From positions 62,001 through 126,000 of the forward strand of contig CALXQS010000002.1 in assembly GCA_944390715.1 (NCBI GenBank): 64,000 bases of DNA. Reading direction: 5' to 3'. A model generated the notes under the pieces. It saw only the letters and a list, made by a program, of their open reading frames with translations, ran no database searches and was not told the DNA's origin. The position numbers were made by a program, and so were the translations under genes. Below are positions 33,366 to 43,533 of the stretch, piece after piece; position 1 is the first letter of the stretch; each line of letters starts with the position of its first letter. This stretch comes from an uncultured Duodenibacillus sp. GTDB lineage: Bacteria; Pseudomonadota; Gammaproteobacteria; Burkholderiales; Burkholderiaceae_F.

Positions 33366-34346
33366 ATGAGCCGCAAAATCCTCATCATCAAGTCCTCCTC
33401 CATGGGCGACGTCATTCACGCATTGCCTGTCGCGTTCGACGTCAAGCAGGCAATGCCTGATGCTGAAGTGCATTGGGTAGTGGAAGAGAGCTTTGCGGAT
33501 ATTCCGGATCTCAGCCCTTTTATCGACAGAAAGATCCTGACGGCTTTTCGGCGCTGGCGCAAGCATCCGCTTGCGCGTCAGACCAGAGAGGAGTTCTCTG
33601 AGCTCAAGCGCATGCTGAGGCGCGAAAAGTATGACTGCGTCATTGACATTCAAGGGCTGATGCGCTCGGCTTTGGTTGCCAAACTTTCGGGAGCCGAGAG
33701 TTGGGGGTATTCCAAAGATACGATCCGAGAGCCGCTTGCAAGCCGCCTGTATACGCACACGCTGCCGGTTGCAGAGAACCTGCGGCCAGTGCGCCGTTAC
33801 CGCACGATGGCTTCACGCGTGCTGGGCTACGACATTGATCCAGACAGTCCGCGCTATGGCCTTAGCGTCAAGCCGATGATTCCGGCAGGCGTTACGCGGC
33901 CGTATGCGGCGCTTGCCGTCAACACCAGCCGCGCCGAAAAGCTTTGGCCGCAGTCGCGTTGGATCGATGCAGCCAGAGAGCTTGAAAAAGAGGGGCTGCA
34001 AAGCGTCCTTTTCTGGGGCAATGAGACCGAGCGCAGGCGTGTTGAAGAAATTGCCAGCGCCGTCAAGAATGCTGTGGTTATTCCGCGGTCAAGTCTCAAG
34101 GCGCTGGCGCAGATAATTGCCGGGGCAGTTTGTCTGGCAGGCGTTGATACGGGGCTCACCCATCTCGGAGCGGCTCTGGGCGTGCCTTCCGTGGGCATCA
34201 TCGTAGGCACGAGCGCCGAGCTTTTTTCGCTTGTCTCAGAAAAAGCCTGCGCTACGGTCGGCGACAACGGAGTGGTTCCGGATACGATTGAGGTTTTGAG
34301 CGCGCTGCATGCTGTGAGGAATGCTCAATGGAGCTCAGAGCGATGA
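33366..34346 (+). CDS. waaC: WaaC, LPS heptosyltransferase I
   Basis: GT9-family enzyme that adds the first heptose to the Kdo of the LPS inner core. The 326-residue protein begins MSRKILIIKSSSMGDVIHALP, the family-defining N-terminus, and has ADP-heptose binding elements in the C-terminal half (SRAEKLWPQSRW, GVDTGLTHLGAALGVPSVGI). Its stop overlaps the waaA start (ATGA). Its donor is made by the hldA-hldD-gmhB genes at 17.1-19.7 kb. Confidence 0.95.
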   Translation: MSRKILIIKSSSMGDVIHALPVAFDVKQAMPDAEVHWVVEESFADIPDLSPFIDRKILTAFRRWRKHPLARQTREEFSELKRMLRREKYDCVIDIQGLMRSALVAKLSGAESWGYSKDTIREPLASRLYTHTLPVAENLRPVRRYRTMASRVLGYDIDPDSPRYGLSVKPMIPAGVTRPYAALAVNTSRAEKLWPQSRWIDAARELEKEGLQSVLFWGNETERRRVEEIASAVKNAVVIPRSSLKALAQIIAGAVCLAGVDTGLTHLGAALGVPSVGIIVGTSAELFSLVSEKACATVGDNGVVPDTIEVLSALHAVRNAQWSSER

Positions 34347-35623
34347 CGACTCCTGTTTTTTATCGAGCGCTGACAAAGATGGCGCTGCCGTTGGCGCGTC
34401 TCTATCTCAAAAAGAGGGCGCGAAAGCAGCCCGCTTATCTTGAGCACTGGGACGAGCGATTCGGCGAGACAACCTATCCGGCTCCAAGCCGGCCGCGTCT
34501 TTGGATGCACGCGGTGAGTTTGGGCGAGACCAATGCTGCGCGTGCGCTCATAGATGCTTTTTTTGAGCTGTACGATGACGCCGAGCTGCTGCTGACCTGC
34601 ATGACTCCCACGGGACGAGAAGCGGGCGAAAAGATTGCGCGTGCTTATCCCGGTCGAGTCGTGCAGTGCTACCTGCCCTACGATACGGCTGAGCTCATGG
34701 GCAAGTTTTTCGATGAGGTCCGTCCCTTGATGGGAGTGGTGATGGAGACGGAGGTCTGGCCCAACATGGTGGCGCAGGCCAATGTCCGAGGCATTCCTCT
34801 GGTGCTGGCCAATGCTCGTGAATCAGAAAAAAGCGCCAGGCAGGCTCGGCGTTTTTCGTCCGTCATGCGTGCGGCCTTTGCAGGTTTTGACGTCGTGCTC
34901 GCCCAAAGCGAAGAAGATGCCGCTCGGCTCAAGGAGCTCGGTGCCCGCAACGTGCACGTGTGCGGCTCCGTTAAGTTCGACGTCAAGGCAGATCTTTTGC
35001 AGAGCAAGGCGGCGCTTGAACTGCGCAAGCTCATTGCCCGGCCGATCATTCTTCTGGCCAGCACCCGCGACGGCGAAGAGGCAATGTTCGTGGACGCCCT
35101 TTCGCAAACAGCGGAAAAAGCGGCAGTGCTCTTGGTGCCGCGGCATCCGCAGCGGTTCGAAGAGGTTTTTGAGCTTTTAAAGAAAACCGGGCTTCCCGTG
35201 CTGCGCCGCAGCAAGGGCGACGATTTTGCAGAAGCTTCGCGCATCGATGGACCGGTCATCCTCTACGGCGACACAATGGGGGAGATGAGTTTTTATTGCG
35301 CCCTTGCCGACGTGTGCATCATGGGTGGAAGCTTTGGCAATTATGGATCGCAGAATCTGATCGAGCCGGCGGCCGCCGGCGCTCCTGTTCTGGTCGGACC
35401 TTCGAGCTTTAACTTTGCCAAGGCCGTCGACGATGCCGTGGAGATGGGAGCAGCCGAGCGGGTCCGCGATGCGTCTGATGCTTGGAGTACGGCTGTCGGG
35501 TGGCTGCACGACGGCTGTCTGCCTGAACGAAGCCGTCGCGCATTGGAATTTGCGCACAGCTATACCGGAGCGAGCGCGCGCCAGATGCACTTTATAGGTG
35601 AAATATGGGAAAAAGCACGATAA
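34343..35623 (+). CDS. waaA: WaaA, Kdo transferase
   Basis: Adds Kdo residues from CMP-Kdo to the lipid A precursor. The ATG at 34343 overlapping the waaC stop is chosen; a start at 34328 is also open. It is 426 residues with an N-terminal anchor region (ALPLARLYLKKR), the WaaA N-domain motif LWMHAVSLGETNAARALIDA, the catalytic Glu region VMETEVWPNM, and the C-domain nucleotide site SFGNYGSQNLIEPAAAGAPVLVGP. It is followed by thiD with a 19 bp overlap. Confidence 0.95.
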   Translation: MTTPVFYRALTKMALPLARLYLKKRARKQPAYLEHWDERFGETTYPAPSRPRLWMHAVSLGETNAARALIDAFFELYDDAELLLTCMTPTGREAGEKIARAYPGRVVQCYLPYDTAELMGKFFDEVRPLMGVVMETEVWPNMVAQANVRGIPLVLANARESEKSARQARRFSSVMRAAFAGFDVVLAQSEEDAARLKELGARNVHVCGSVKFDVKADLLQSKAALELRKLIARPIILLASTRDGEEAMFVDALSQTAEKAAVLLVPRHPQRFEEVFELLKKTGLPVLRRSKGDDFAEASRIDGPVILYGDTMGEMSFYCALADVCIMGGSFGNYGSQNLIEPAAAGAPVLVGPSSFNFAKAVDDAVEMGAAERVRDASDAWSTAVGWLHDGCLPERSRRALEFAHSYTGASARQMHFIGEIWEKAR

Positions 35624-36435
35624 AAAATGTCCTGACGATTGCCGGCGTTGATCCATCGGGCGGCGCCGGCGTCCTGGCCGACGTCAAGGTGATGTCGGCG
35701 CTGGGAACCTATGCATGTGCTGTTGTTGCTGCACTTACGGCGCAAAATACGCGTACCGTCTCTGCAGTGCTGCCCGTGCCTGCGGATTTTGTCGCCAAGC
35801 AGTTGGAGACGCTCTTTGAAGACGTAAGCATTGATGCCGTCAAGATCGGCATGCTCGGCGCCACGGATGTGATGCAGGTCGTAGCCGACAGTCTTAGCCG
35901 CCATCGGCCTCGCTGGGTTGTTCTGGATACTGTGATGGTTGCCAAAAGCGGCGATCGACTGATGCCCGACGAGTCAGTGGACTATTTCAGGCAACATCTT
36001 TTGCCTTTGGCTGATCTCATTACGCCCAATCTTCCTGAGGCCGCCGTGCTGCTGGGCAAAACGGAAATCCGAGCCCAAGACATGAAGCAAGCCGCCTGCG
36101 AACTCTTTGATTTGTGCGCAGGACGAAGCGCCGTGTATCTCAAGGGAGGCCATCTTCAAGGGGAAAAGTCGTGCGACGTGCTCTACGACGGCAAGAAGTT
36201 TGTTGAGTACGATGCGCTGCGCGTACAGACAAAGAATACGCACGGCACGGGCTGCTCGCTTTCTTCTGCCCTGGCTGCCTGCTTGGCTAGAACGAACAAC
36301 CTCGAGCAGGCGGCGCTGATGGCTAAAAATTACATCTCCGAAGCAATTGCCGCAAGTTCAGCGCTTGAGGTTGGAAGCGGTCACGGACCGATTCATCACT
36401 TTGTGCGGCTGTGGCAGGCTGACAACGAGCGCTGA
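35605..36435 (+). CDS. thiD: ThiD, hydroxymethylpyrimidine (phosphate) kinase
   Basis: Phosphorylates the pyrimidine moiety of thiamine twice. The 276 residues start with the substrate motif LTIAGVDPSGGAGVLADVKVM and end with the ribokinase-type anion hole NTHGTGCSLSSALAACLA. The GTGCS cysteine is typical of ThiD. It overlaps the waaA 3' end by 19 bp. The link to LPS genes is probably positional only. Confidence 0.94.
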   Translation: MGKSTIKNVLTIAGVDPSGGAGVLADVKVMSALGTYACAVVAALTAQNTRTVSAVLPVPADFVAKQLETLFEDVSIDAVKIGMLGATDVMQVVADSLSRHRPRWVVLDTVMVAKSGDRLMPDESVDYFRQHLLPLADLITPNLPEAAVLLGKTEIRAQDMKQAACELFDLCAGRSAVYLKGGHLQGEKSCDVLYDGKKFVEYDALRVQTKNTHGTGCSLSSALAACLARTNNLEQAALMAKNYISEAIAASSALEVGSGHGPIHHFVRLWQADNER

Positions 36436-36441
36436 GCTGAA

Positions 36442-36465
36442 CCTGCGGACGGAGCCGTCCGCAGG
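36442..36465 (+). other. Strong hairpin after thiD
   Basis: 11-bp perfect stem CCTGCGGACGG / CCGTCCGCAGG with a 2-nt loop, 6 bp after the thiD stop. No T-tract follows, so it is not a classical terminator; it may protect the 3' end or act with Rho. A similar GGACGG-containing hairpin is found at 46285-46311. Confidence 0.6.
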
Positions 36466-36599
36466 CAAAGGCGACAGGTCTCATCAATGGGATACAATAA
36501 GCCACTGCTGGCTTCAAACCCCGCGATCCGTTGCAGTTATCGTGCGCATTGAGCACTTGGTATTTAATAAATCGACAAATTTTCCAGACGACAACCAAC

Positions 36600-37853
36600 A
36601 TGCAGAAACTCAAGATCAATGGCGGCCGCCGTCTTGTGGGCGAAGTTCGAGCCTCTGGGGCTAAAAATGCGGCTCTGCCCATTATCGCTGCCGGGTTGCT
36701 GACGACCGACGAGGTCATTTTGCACAATGTTCCCGATCTTGCAGATGTGCGGACGATGGGCAAGCTTCTCAGGGGCATGGGCGTTGTCTGCGAAAGACTC
36801 GATGAGAGCTCCGTGCGCATCAATGCATCTGCCGTGACAAGCACTGAAGCCCCCTACGAATTGGTCAAAACCATGCGGGCTTCCGTTCTCACGCTTGGTC
36901 CCTTGGTGGCTCGTTTCGGCGCTGCCCGCGTTTCGCTGCCGGGCGGCTGCTCGATTGGCGCGCGTCCTGTCGATCAGCACATTAAGGCCCTCAAGCTGAT
37001 GGGGGCGGCCGTCGATATCGATCATGGGTACATGAACGCCAAATCACGTCGGCTTAAGGGCGCGCGCATCGTCACCGACATGGTGACGGTTACAGGCACT
37101 GAAAACATAATGATGGCCGCGGTTCTTGCCGAAGGCACGACCGTTATTGAGAACGCGGCGCGCGAGCCGGAGGTGGTCGACCTTGCCGAATGCTTGATGT
37201 CCATGGGGGCGAAGATCAAGGGAGCCGGCACGCCGCAGATCGTCATCGAGGGTGTCGAAAGGCTGCACGGCTGCGAGCATTCCGTGATTGCCGACCGCAT
37301 TGAGACAGGCACATTTTTGTGCGCGGCTTTGGCAACCCGCGGCGATATTCTCGTCACGCACGCCGATCCGGCATCTCTTGAGGCAGTCATCGGAAAGCTG
37401 CGTGAGGCAGGGGGCGTGATTGATACCGGCAGCGACTGGATACGCGCCCGCATCGATGCCCGCCCAAGGGCTGTGGACGTGCGCACAGTGCCGCATCCTG
37501 GGTTCCCGACCGACATGCAGGCGCAATTTATGGCTCTGGATGCGGTGGCCGAGGGTTCAGGCCGCATTGTTGAAACTATTTTTGAAAACCGCTTCATGCA
37601 TGTTCCTGAACTGCAGAGGATGGGCGCTGACATTCATGTCGACGGACACACGGCTGTGGTGCGCGGCGTTGAGCAACTGGAAGGCGCCAGCGTCATGGCA
37701 ACCGACTTGCGTGCGTCCGCCTCTCTTGTCATCGCAGGACTTGCGGCGCAGGGCGAGACGGTCATCGACCGCATTTATCATCTTGACCGTGGTTATGAAC
37801 ACATCGAAACCAAGCTTTCGGCGCTTGGCGCGGACATCATGAGAGTGAGCTAG
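36600..37853 (+). CDS. murA: MurA, UDP-GlcNAc enolpyruvyl transferase
   Basis: First committed step of peptidoglycan synthesis. The frame is open from 36531, but the ATG at 36600 ([27 protein letters not shown]) is the conserved start, giving 417 residues. The catalytic Cys is in [15 protein letters not shown] (Cys117), the fosfomycin target; the EPSP-synthase-like repeats are complete. It precedes hisG by 47 bp, the same murA-hisG linkage seen across Burkholderiales. Confidence 0.97.
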   Translation: MQKLKINGGRRLVGEVRASGAKNAALPIIAAGLLTTDEVILHNVPDLADVRTMGKLLRGMGVVCERLDESSVRINASAVTSTEAPYELVKTMRASVLTLGPLVARFGAARVSLPGGCSIGARPVDQHIKALKLMGAAVDIDHGYMNAKSRRLKGARIVTDMVTVTGTENIMMAAVLAEGTTVIENAAREPEVVDLAECLMSMGAKIKGAGTPQIVIEGVERLHGCEHSVIADRIETGTFLCAALATRGDILVTHADPASLEAVIGKLREAGGVIDTGSDWIRARIDARPRAVDVRTVPHPGFPTDMQAQFMALDAVAEGSGRIVETIFENRFMHVPELQRMGADIHVDGHTAVVRGVEQLEGASVMATDLRASASLVIAGLAAQGETVIDRIYHLDRGYEHIETKLSALGADIMRVS

Positions 37854-37900
37854 AGCAGCCGCAGGTTTCTAGGGGCCATTGATCGTTGTAGGGAGGAGAA

Positions 37901-38569
37901 ATGATCACGCTGGCTTTATCCAAAGGGAGAATCTTTACGGAGCTGCTGCCGTTTTTGGCCGCAGCGGGCATTGTGCCTGCTGAGGATCCTGAGCACTCCA
38001 GAAAGCTTATGATCGGCACCAACCGCGAAGATCTGCGCATCGTGGTGCTGCGGGCAACCGATGTGCCGACGTATGTGCAGTACGGAGCGGCAGACATGGG
38101 GGTCTGCGGCTGGGATACGCTCTACGAGCATGGCGGCAACGGTCTGTATGTGCCCATTGATCTGCAGATTGCACGCTGCCGCATGTGCGTGGCCGCTCCT
38201 CAGAGTTTTGATTGGGAAGCCAATGTACGAAGAGGTTCGCGCCTGCGCATTGCAACCAAGTATCTGAAGTGGTCGCGCGACTATTTCGGCCGCGCCGGCG
38301 TTCACGTTGATCTCATTAAGCTGTACGGCTCCATGGAGCTTGCACCGATTGCGGGGCTTGCCGACGCCATTGTCGATCTTGTGTCGACAGGGGCGACGCT
38401 GCGGGCCAACAACATGGTTGAGATAACGACAATTGCTCCAATTTCCAGTCGTTTGATCGTCAATCAAGGCGCAATGAAGCTCAAGCGCGCGGAATTAATG
38501 CCCATTATCGAAAAAATTCGCGAGGCCGTTGAGGAAAAGGCGCGCATGAAAGCCAGGCAAGCCGTATAG
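37901..38569 (+). CDS. hisG: HisG, ATP phosphoribosyltransferase, short form
   Basis: First step of histidine biosynthesis. At 222 residues it is the short HisG form ([20 protein letters not shown]-like [24 protein letters not shown]), which lacks the C-terminal regulatory domain and needs a HisZ partner. No hisZ is present in the window, so it must be elsewhere. It starts the his run 47 bp after murA with GGGAGGAG upstream. Confidence 0.96.
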   Translation: MITLALSKGRIFTELLPFLAAAGIVPAEDPEHSRKLMIGTNREDLRIVVLRATDVPTYVQYGAADMGVCGWDTLYEHGGNGLYVPIDLQIARCRMCVAAPQSFDWEANVRRGSRLRIATKYLKWSRDYFGRAGVHVDLIKLYGSMELAPIAGLADAIVDLVSTGATLRANNMVEITTIAPISSRLIVNQGAMKLKRAELMPIIEKIREAVEEKARMKARQAV

Positions 38570-38638
38570 CGAAGTTCAAGAGCGATAATGCAACAAATAA
38601 ATTTCTAAGGTTATTTTTCAGGGAGTAGGGGAAAAATT

Positions 38639-39940
38639 ATGCAGCTTCGTCGTTTGTCGTCTGCCGATGCAGATTTTCAGGAGAAGTTCAGTGCCTTGGT
38701 GGCTGTTGACGCCAGCGTGGATCCAGAGATCACGCGCCGCGCAGAGGCCATTGTGGAAGATGTGAGAAAGCGCGGCGATGCTGCCGTGCTTGAGTACACC
38801 GAGCGCTTTGACAGACTGCCGGCAAAAAGTCTCTCCGAGCTTATGATCACGGCCGAGGAAATGCGTGCGGCTCTTGAGGGACTGCCGCCGCAGCAGCGCG
38901 AGGCGCTTGAGGAAGCCGCCCGACGCATTCGCGAATTTCATGAGAAGGAATTGGGCGAGAGCTTTTCGATGACCGATTCGATGGGCAGCGTGCTCGGACA
39001 GCGCGTCAGCGCAGTCGATTCCGTTGGTCTGTATGTCCCTGGCGGCAAAGCCGCTTATCCCAGTTCTGTGTTGATGAATGCCATGCCGGCGCTTGTGGCC
39101 GGCGTCAAGCGCATCGAAATGGTCGTGCCCACGCCGGGCGGAGAAAGAAATCAGCTGGTGCTTGCGGCCGCAAGTCTTGCCGGCGTGACGAGGGCCTTTG
39201 CAATCGGCGGAGCGCAGGCTGTGGCTGCTCTTGCTTACGGCACCGAGACCATTGAATCAGTCGACAAGATCGTCGGTCCGGGCAACGCGTACGTGGCGGC
39301 AGCCAAGCGCTATGTTTTCGGGCGCGTGGGCATTGACATGATTGCCGGCCCCTCGGAAATTCTTGTCATTTGCGACGGCAAAACGAATCCTGATTGGATC
39401 GCCATGGATCTCTTTAGTCAGGCCGAGCACGATGAGCTCGCGCAGGCCGTGCTTCTGACGCCCGATGCGGCTTTTGCCGATGCGGTTGAGGCTTCAATGG
39501 ACAAGCTCATCGAGACCATGCCCAGAAAAGAAATCATTCGCAAGTCTCTAGCCAATCGCGGCGCGATCATTGTGACGCGCGATCTGCAGGAAGCCTGCCG
39601 GATTGCCGATACGATCGCGCCGGAACACCTGGAAATGAGCACGGATGATCCGGAAAAGTGGGCCGAGCTCATTCATCACGCTGGAGCCATTTTCCTCGGA
39701 CGCTTCTCTTCGGAAGCGCTGGGGGACTACTGCGCGGGCCCCAATCATGTGCTGCCGACGAGCCGTACGGCGCGCTTTTCTTCTCCCTTGGGGGTTTATG
39801 ACTTCCAGAAGCGCACCAGCATGATTCACGTTTCGGAAGCCGGCGTGCAGCATCTGGGACGGGTGGCTGCCTGCCTTGCCATGGGCGAACATCTGCCTGC
39901 TCACGCGCAAAGCGCGCGGTTCCGTCTCAAGGACGAGTAG
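38639..39940 (+). CDS. hisD: HisD, histidinol dehydrogenase
   Basis: Oxidises histidinol to histidine in two NAD-dependent steps. The 433 residues contain the family signature region [20 protein letters not shown] and [15 protein letters not shown], the zinc and active-site residues in [13 protein letters not shown], and [12 protein letters not shown]. It lies between hisG and hisB. The 92 bp gap to hisB is where hisC sits in the usual Burkholderiales order. Confidence 0.97.
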   Translation: MQLRRLSSADADFQEKFSALVAVDASVDPEITRRAEAIVEDVRKRGDAAVLEYTERFDRLPAKSLSELMITAEEMRAALEGLPPQQREALEEAARRIREFHEKELGESFSMTDSMGSVLGQRVSAVDSVGLYVPGGKAAYPSSVLMNAMPALVAGVKRIEMVVPTPGGERNQLVLAAASLAGVTRAFAIGGAQAVAALAYGTETIESVDKIVGPGNAYVAAAKRYVFGRVGIDMIAGPSEILVICDGKTNPDWIAMDLFSQAEHDELAQAVLLTPDAAFADAVEASMDKLIETMPRKEIIRKSLANRGAIIVTRDLQEACRIADTIAPEHLEMSTDDPEKWAELIHHAGAIFLGRFSSEALGDYCAGPNHVLPTSRTARFSSPLGVYDFQKRTSMIHVSEAGVQHLGRVAACLAMGEHLPAHAQSARFRLKDE

Positions 39941-39971
39941 CTTGGTTTTTTGATTCTGCGCTCTTTTGGCT

Positions 39972-39996
39972 GTCTTCTCTCTTCAAGAGAGAAGAC
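39972..39996 (+). other. Hairpin in the hisD-hisB gap
   Basis: Perfect 10-bp stem GTCTTCTCTC / GAGAGAAGAC with a TTCAA loop. It is not followed by a T-tract. It lies at the point where hisC would normally be found and may mark a deletion scar or modulate expression of the downstream his genes. Confidence 0.55.
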
Positions 39997-40032
39997 GAGC
40001 AGGGGCAGTCACGAAAAAAGGATTTGCGTCAT

Positions 40033-40620
40033 ATGCGTAGCGCTCTGATTAAACGAACCACGGGCGAGACCGACATCAGCGTTGAGGTTAATCTTGACGG
40101 CACGGGTCTGAAGGACATTTCCACCGGCATCGGCTTTTTCGATCACATGCTCGATCAAATTGCCCGCCATGGCCTGATCGATCTCAAGGTTTGCGCCAGG
40201 GGCGATCTGCAGGTTGACGGTCATCATACGGTCGAAGATGTCGGCATCGCGCTGGGAGAGGCGATCAAGCAAGCTCTTGGGGACAAGGCCGGAATCGTAC
40301 GCTACGGCGAGAGCCATGTTCCGCTTGATGAAGCGCTCTCGCGCGTGGTGCTCGACTTGTCGGGACGTCCTGGGCTTGTGTTTGACTGCAGCTTTACTGC
40401 TCCCATGATTGGCGAGCTTGATTCGCAGCTTGTGCGGGAGTTTTTTCAAGCACTGGCCAACCATGCAGCCATGACGCTGCATGTTGACAATATTCGCGGC
40501 GAGAACGCGCATCATCAGGCGGAAACGATTTTCAAGGCTTTCGGCCGTGCTTTGCGCATGGCCGTCGAAGTTGACCCTCGGCAGGCCGGCCGCATTCCCA
40601 GCACGAAGGGGGCTTTATGA
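40033..40620 (+). CDS. hisB: HisB, imidazoleglycerol-phosphate dehydratase
   Basis: Monofunctional dehydratase of the histidine pathway (no phosphatase domain). It is 195 residues from the ATG at 40033; a TTG three codons upstream is also open. It shows the two metal-binding histidine clusters, [13 protein letters not shown] and [14 protein letters not shown], and the C-terminal [21 protein letters not shown] lies 11 bp before the start. It overlaps hisH by 4 bp. Confidence 0.96.
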   Translation: MRSALIKRTTGETDISVEVNLDGTGLKDISTGIGFFDHMLDQIARHGLIDLKVCARGDLQVDGHHTVEDVGIALGEAIKQALGDKAGIVRYGESHVPLDEALSRVVLDLSGRPGLVFDCSFTAPMIGELDSQLVREFFQALANHAAMTLHVDNIRGENAHHQAETIFKAFGRALRMAVEVDPRQAGRIPSTKGAL

Positions 40621-41258
40621 CCCGCATCGCCATTGTCGACTACGGAACGGGGAATCTGCGCAGCGTCAGCCAGGCCGTGCACGCTGTGGCCGGCGCTGCC
40701 GATGTCGTCGTTACGGGAACAGCTCGGGAGATCGCAGATGCTGATCGCGTGATCTTCCCGGGCCAGGGAGCCATGGGCGACTGCATGCGGCATTTGGAGG
40801 AAAGCGGTCTGCGAGCGGTGGTTGAAGAGGCGCTGCGTACCAAGCCTGTGCTTGCCATTTGCATCGGCATGCAGATGCTTTTTGAAAAAAGCGATGAAAA
40901 CAACTGCCTTGGTCTGGGACTGTTTCGCGGCAAGGTGATTCGTTTTCCTGAAGCGGCGCTCGAAGCCGTTGATGGTTCACGTCTCAAAGTTCCCCAGATG
41001 GGCTGGAACACCATTATCCGCAGACAGCAGCACCCAATGTGGGAAGGCATCAAGGACGGCGCATGGTTTTATTTCGTGCACAGCTACTTTGTCGCTCCTG
41101 TAGACGATTCGCTTACGGCAGCGACAACGAGCTATGGCCTGCCCTTTGCCTGCGCCGTAGCCCATGAAAACGTGTTTGCCACGCAGTTTCATCCGGAGAA
41201 GAGCGCCTCTGACGGACTGCGTCTGTTTGCTAATTTCGTCAGCTGGGACCCCGACTGA
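40617..41258 (+). CDS. hisH: HisH, imidazole glycerol phosphate synthase glutaminase subunit
   Basis: Class I glutamine amidotransferase that supplies ammonia to HisF. The 213 residues hold the oxyanion and nucleophile motif [11 protein letters not shown]. The usual G-x-C-x-G motif reads AICIGMQ, with Cys as the nucleophile. The catalytic His/Glu occur in [12 protein letters not shown]. It also has GQGAMGDCM near the N-terminus, and begins with [12 protein letters not shown] as is usual. It overlaps hisB by 4 bp; hisA follows after 92 bp. Confidence 0.96.
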   Translation: MTRIAIVDYGTGNLRSVSQAVHAVAGAADVVVTGTAREIADADRVIFPGQGAMGDCMRHLEESGLRAVVEEALRTKPVLAICIGMQMLFEKSDENNCLGLGLFRGKVIRFPEAALEAVDGSRLKVPQMGWNTIIRRQQHPMWEGIKDGAWFYFVHSYFVAPVDDSLTAATTSYGLPFACAVAHENVFATQFHPEKSASDGLRLFANFVSWDPD

Positions 41259-41350
41259 TTTCTGTCTCTCTCTATGCAGAAAGCTTCGAGGGTTTCCGTG
41301 CTGATTTTTTTTCATTCATTCATCCTCAGCCAAAGGTTTAAAAAAACATC

Positions 41351-42094
41351 ATGCTTTTGATTCCGGCAATTGATCTGCAGCAGGGGCGTTGCGTGCGCCT
41401 GCGTCAGGGGGATCTGCAAAACAACGTCACCGTCTATAACGAAGATGCAGTCGATCAGGCAGCTCAGTGGGCGGACATGGGGGCCGAACGCATTCATATC
41501 GTTGACCTTGACGGAGCCAGAACAGGCAAGCCGGTCAATGCCCGATTGATCGGCGAAATGATTGAAGAAATTGGCGGCGACGCAGAAATTGAACTCGGCG
41601 GCGGCATCCGCACGCTCGATCAGATCGAAAAGTACGTTGACGCCGGCGTCGATTATGTTGTGATCGGAACGGCCGCCGTCAAGCAGCCGGGCTTTCTTCG
41701 GGAAGCTTGTTCGGTTTTCCCTGGGCAGATCATCGCTGCGCTTGACGCCAAAGACGGCATTGTGGCTACCGACGGCTGGGTAAAGAGCACCGGGCACGAT
41801 GTGATTGATCTTGCTCGCCGCTTTGAGGACTACGGCGTGGAGGCATTTCTTTATACGGATATTTCGCGCGACGGCATGCTCAGCGGCGTCAATGTTGAAG
41901 CAACCGCGGCCCTGGCGCGCGCCGTAAATGTGCCCGTCATCGCCTCCGGCGGCATGCATACGATCGAGGATGTGGCCGCACTCTTGAAGGTTGAAGACGA
42001 CGGCGTCATGGGAGCCATTCTTGGGCGCAGCCTTTATGAGGGCACGATCGATTTTGAAAAGGCTCTCGAACTTGTCGGCCAAAGCCGATCCTAA
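41351..42094 (+). CDS. hisA: HisA, ProFAR isomerase
   Basis: TIM-barrel isomerase (phosphoribosylformimino-5-aminoimidazole carboxamide ribotide isomerase). The 247 residues start MLLIPAIDLQQGRCVRLRQGD, with the catalytic Asp in PAIDL; the second catalytic Asp is in LYTDISRDGMLSGVN. Both phosphate-binding half-barrel motifs (GGGIRTLDQI, ASGGMHTIEDV) are present. Confidence 0.97.
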   Translation: MLLIPAIDLQQGRCVRLRQGDLQNNVTVYNEDAVDQAAQWADMGAERIHIVDLDGARTGKPVNARLIGEMIEEIGGDAEIELGGGIRTLDQIEKYVDAGVDYVVIGTAAVKQPGFLREACSVFPGQIIAALDAKDGIVATDGWVKSTGHDVIDLARRFEDYGVEAFLYTDISRDGMLSGVNVEATAALARAVNVPVIASGGMHTIEDVAALLKVEDDGVMGAILGRSLYEGTIDFEKALELVGQSRS

Positions 42095-42115
42095 AAAATT
42101 TGCGGAGAAAAAGTC

Positions 42116-42886
42116 GTGCTTGCCAAACGCATCATCCCATGTCTGGACGTGACTGCCGGTCGAGTGGTCAAAGGCGTTAATTTCGTCGATCTGCGAGATG
42201 CTGGAGATCCAGTTGAAATTGCCCGCCGCTACAACGAGCAGGGCGCTGATGAGCTGACGTTTTTGGATATCACGGCCAGCAGCGACAAGCGCGACATCAT
42301 TGTTTCGGTCATTGAAGCCGTGGCAAGCCAGGTCTTTATTCCGCTCACTGTGGGCGGCGGCGTCAGAAAAGTCTCCGACATCAGAAGACTGCTTAACGCC
42401 GGAGCAGACAAGGTCTCGATCAATACCGCAGGCGTGACTAATCCGGATCTGATAGCAGAGTCTGCCGCACTGCATGGATCACAGTGCATTGTCGTCGCCA
42501 TTGATGCGCGGCGTCGCGTCAAAGACGATCCTCATGCCGGCTGGGAAGTCTATACGCACGGCGGCCGTACGCCCACAGGTCTGGATGCTCTCGAGTGGGC
42601 GCAGAAAGTGGTCGATCTCGGAGCCGGTGAAATTCTGCTGACGAGCATGGATTGCGACGGGTGCAAGAATGGATTTGATCTTGAGCTTACCCGAGCTGTC
42701 AGCGACGCGGTGAGCGTGCCCGTGATTGCTTCGGGCGGTGTGGGAAACCTGCAGCATTTGGTCGATGGCGTCACTATTGGAGGGGCCGACGCCGTGCTTG
42801 CAGCTTCCATTTTTCATTTTGGCGAATTCACCGTGCGCGAAGCCAAGCAATATATGGCTCGGCACGGCATTACGGTGAGGCTTTGA
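42116..42886 (+). CDS. hisF: HisF, imidazole glycerol phosphate synthase cyclase subunit
   Basis: Cyclase that with HisH forms IGP and AICAR. It has 256 residues and a GTG start (GTGCTTGCCAAACGC, 22 bp after hisA, with GGAG upstream). Motifs: [19 protein letters not shown] (catalytic Asp), [28 protein letters not shown] (second catalytic Asp) and [11 protein letters not shown]. Normal length. Confidence 0.97.
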   Translation: MLAKRIIPCLDVTAGRVVKGVNFVDLRDAGDPVEIARRYNEQGADELTFLDITASSDKRDIIVSVIEAVASQVFIPLTVGGGVRKVSDIRRLLNAGADKVSINTAGVTNPDLIAESAALHGSQCIVVAIDARRRVKDDPHAGWEVYTHGGRTPTGLDALEWAQKVVDLGAGEILLTSMDCDGCKNGFDLELTRAVSDAVSVPVIASGGVGNLQHLVDGVTIGGADAVLAASIFHFGEFTVREAKQYMARHGITVRL

Positions 42887-42891
42887 GAGTC

Positions 42892-43275
42892 ATGTGGCTC
42901 GATGAGGTGAAGTTTGACGACAGAGGCTTGGTGCCTGTTGTTGCTCAGGATGTAGAGACAGGACGGGTGCTCATGCTTGCCTGGGCAAATGCTCAGGCGC
43001 TTGAAGAAACGGTGCGTACTGCCAGAGGCGTTTATTTTTCGCGCTCCCGGGGAAAGCTCTGGCGCAAGGGCGAAGAATCAGGCAATGTGCAGTTGGTTGA
43101 GGAGGTGCGGCTTGACTGCGACGGCGATGCGGTTCTCTACAGAGTCAGGCAAGTGGGCGGCATGGCTTGCCACACAGGCCGCGAGAGCTGCTTTTATAGA
43201 AAGTTTTCCGGGAAAGCATGGGAGATCGTTGATCCGGTGATCGTGCCCGAGGAAAAACTCTACGCGGGACATTGA
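42892..43275 (+). CDS. hisI: HisI, phosphoribosyl-AMP cyclohydrolase
   Basis: Third enzyme of the histidine pathway. It is 127 residues from the ATG at 42892, which lies just after the hisF stop; a TTG at 42883 overlapping that stop is also possible. It has the metal-binding motifs [35 protein letters not shown] and [11 protein letters not shown], and [11 protein letters not shown] with the conserved cysteines. It is monofunctional: hisE, often next to or fused with hisI, is at 3.0 kb. Confidence 0.95.
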   Translation: MWLDEVKFDDRGLVPVVAQDVETGRVLMLAWANAQALEETVRTARGVYFSRSRGKLWRKGEESGNVQLVEEVRLDCDGDAVLYRVRQVGGMACHTGRESCFYRKFSGKAWEIVDPVIVPEEKLYAGH

Positions 43276-43310
43276 GCATCCGCGCAGATTCAGTAGGCTC
43301 AATCAGATTA

Positions 43311-43343
43311 AAAGGCTGCTCTTTTTTGGAGTAGCTTTTTTTT
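43311..43343 (+). terminator. Terminator of the his operon
   Basis: Stem AGGCTGCTC / GAGTAGCTT (two G-T pairs) around TTTTTTG, followed by a run of eight T, 36 bp after hisI. Confidence 0.8.
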
Positions 43344-43533
43344 GATCCTCCAAAAGAATTAGGAACTTGATCCAATAATGCGTGCGCGCAAGCAACCCCA
43401 TATGAATCTGTAGAAAGGAGGATGAAGAAACTTCCTCCGATGGATTTGATGGTTGATGTTTGAAGCAATGCCTTCTGGCGGCGCCCTGCGCGACATGCGG
43501 GACGGCGTGCAAGGCACTGCGTGGAGAGATGAA

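Noticed and set aside
43417..43438. RNA thermometer controlling hsp20.
   Set aside because: The AGGAGG in the hairpin is not suitably spaced to the chosen Hsp20 start, so thermometer control of hsp20 is not supported by the sequence alone; kept only as a low-level observation.
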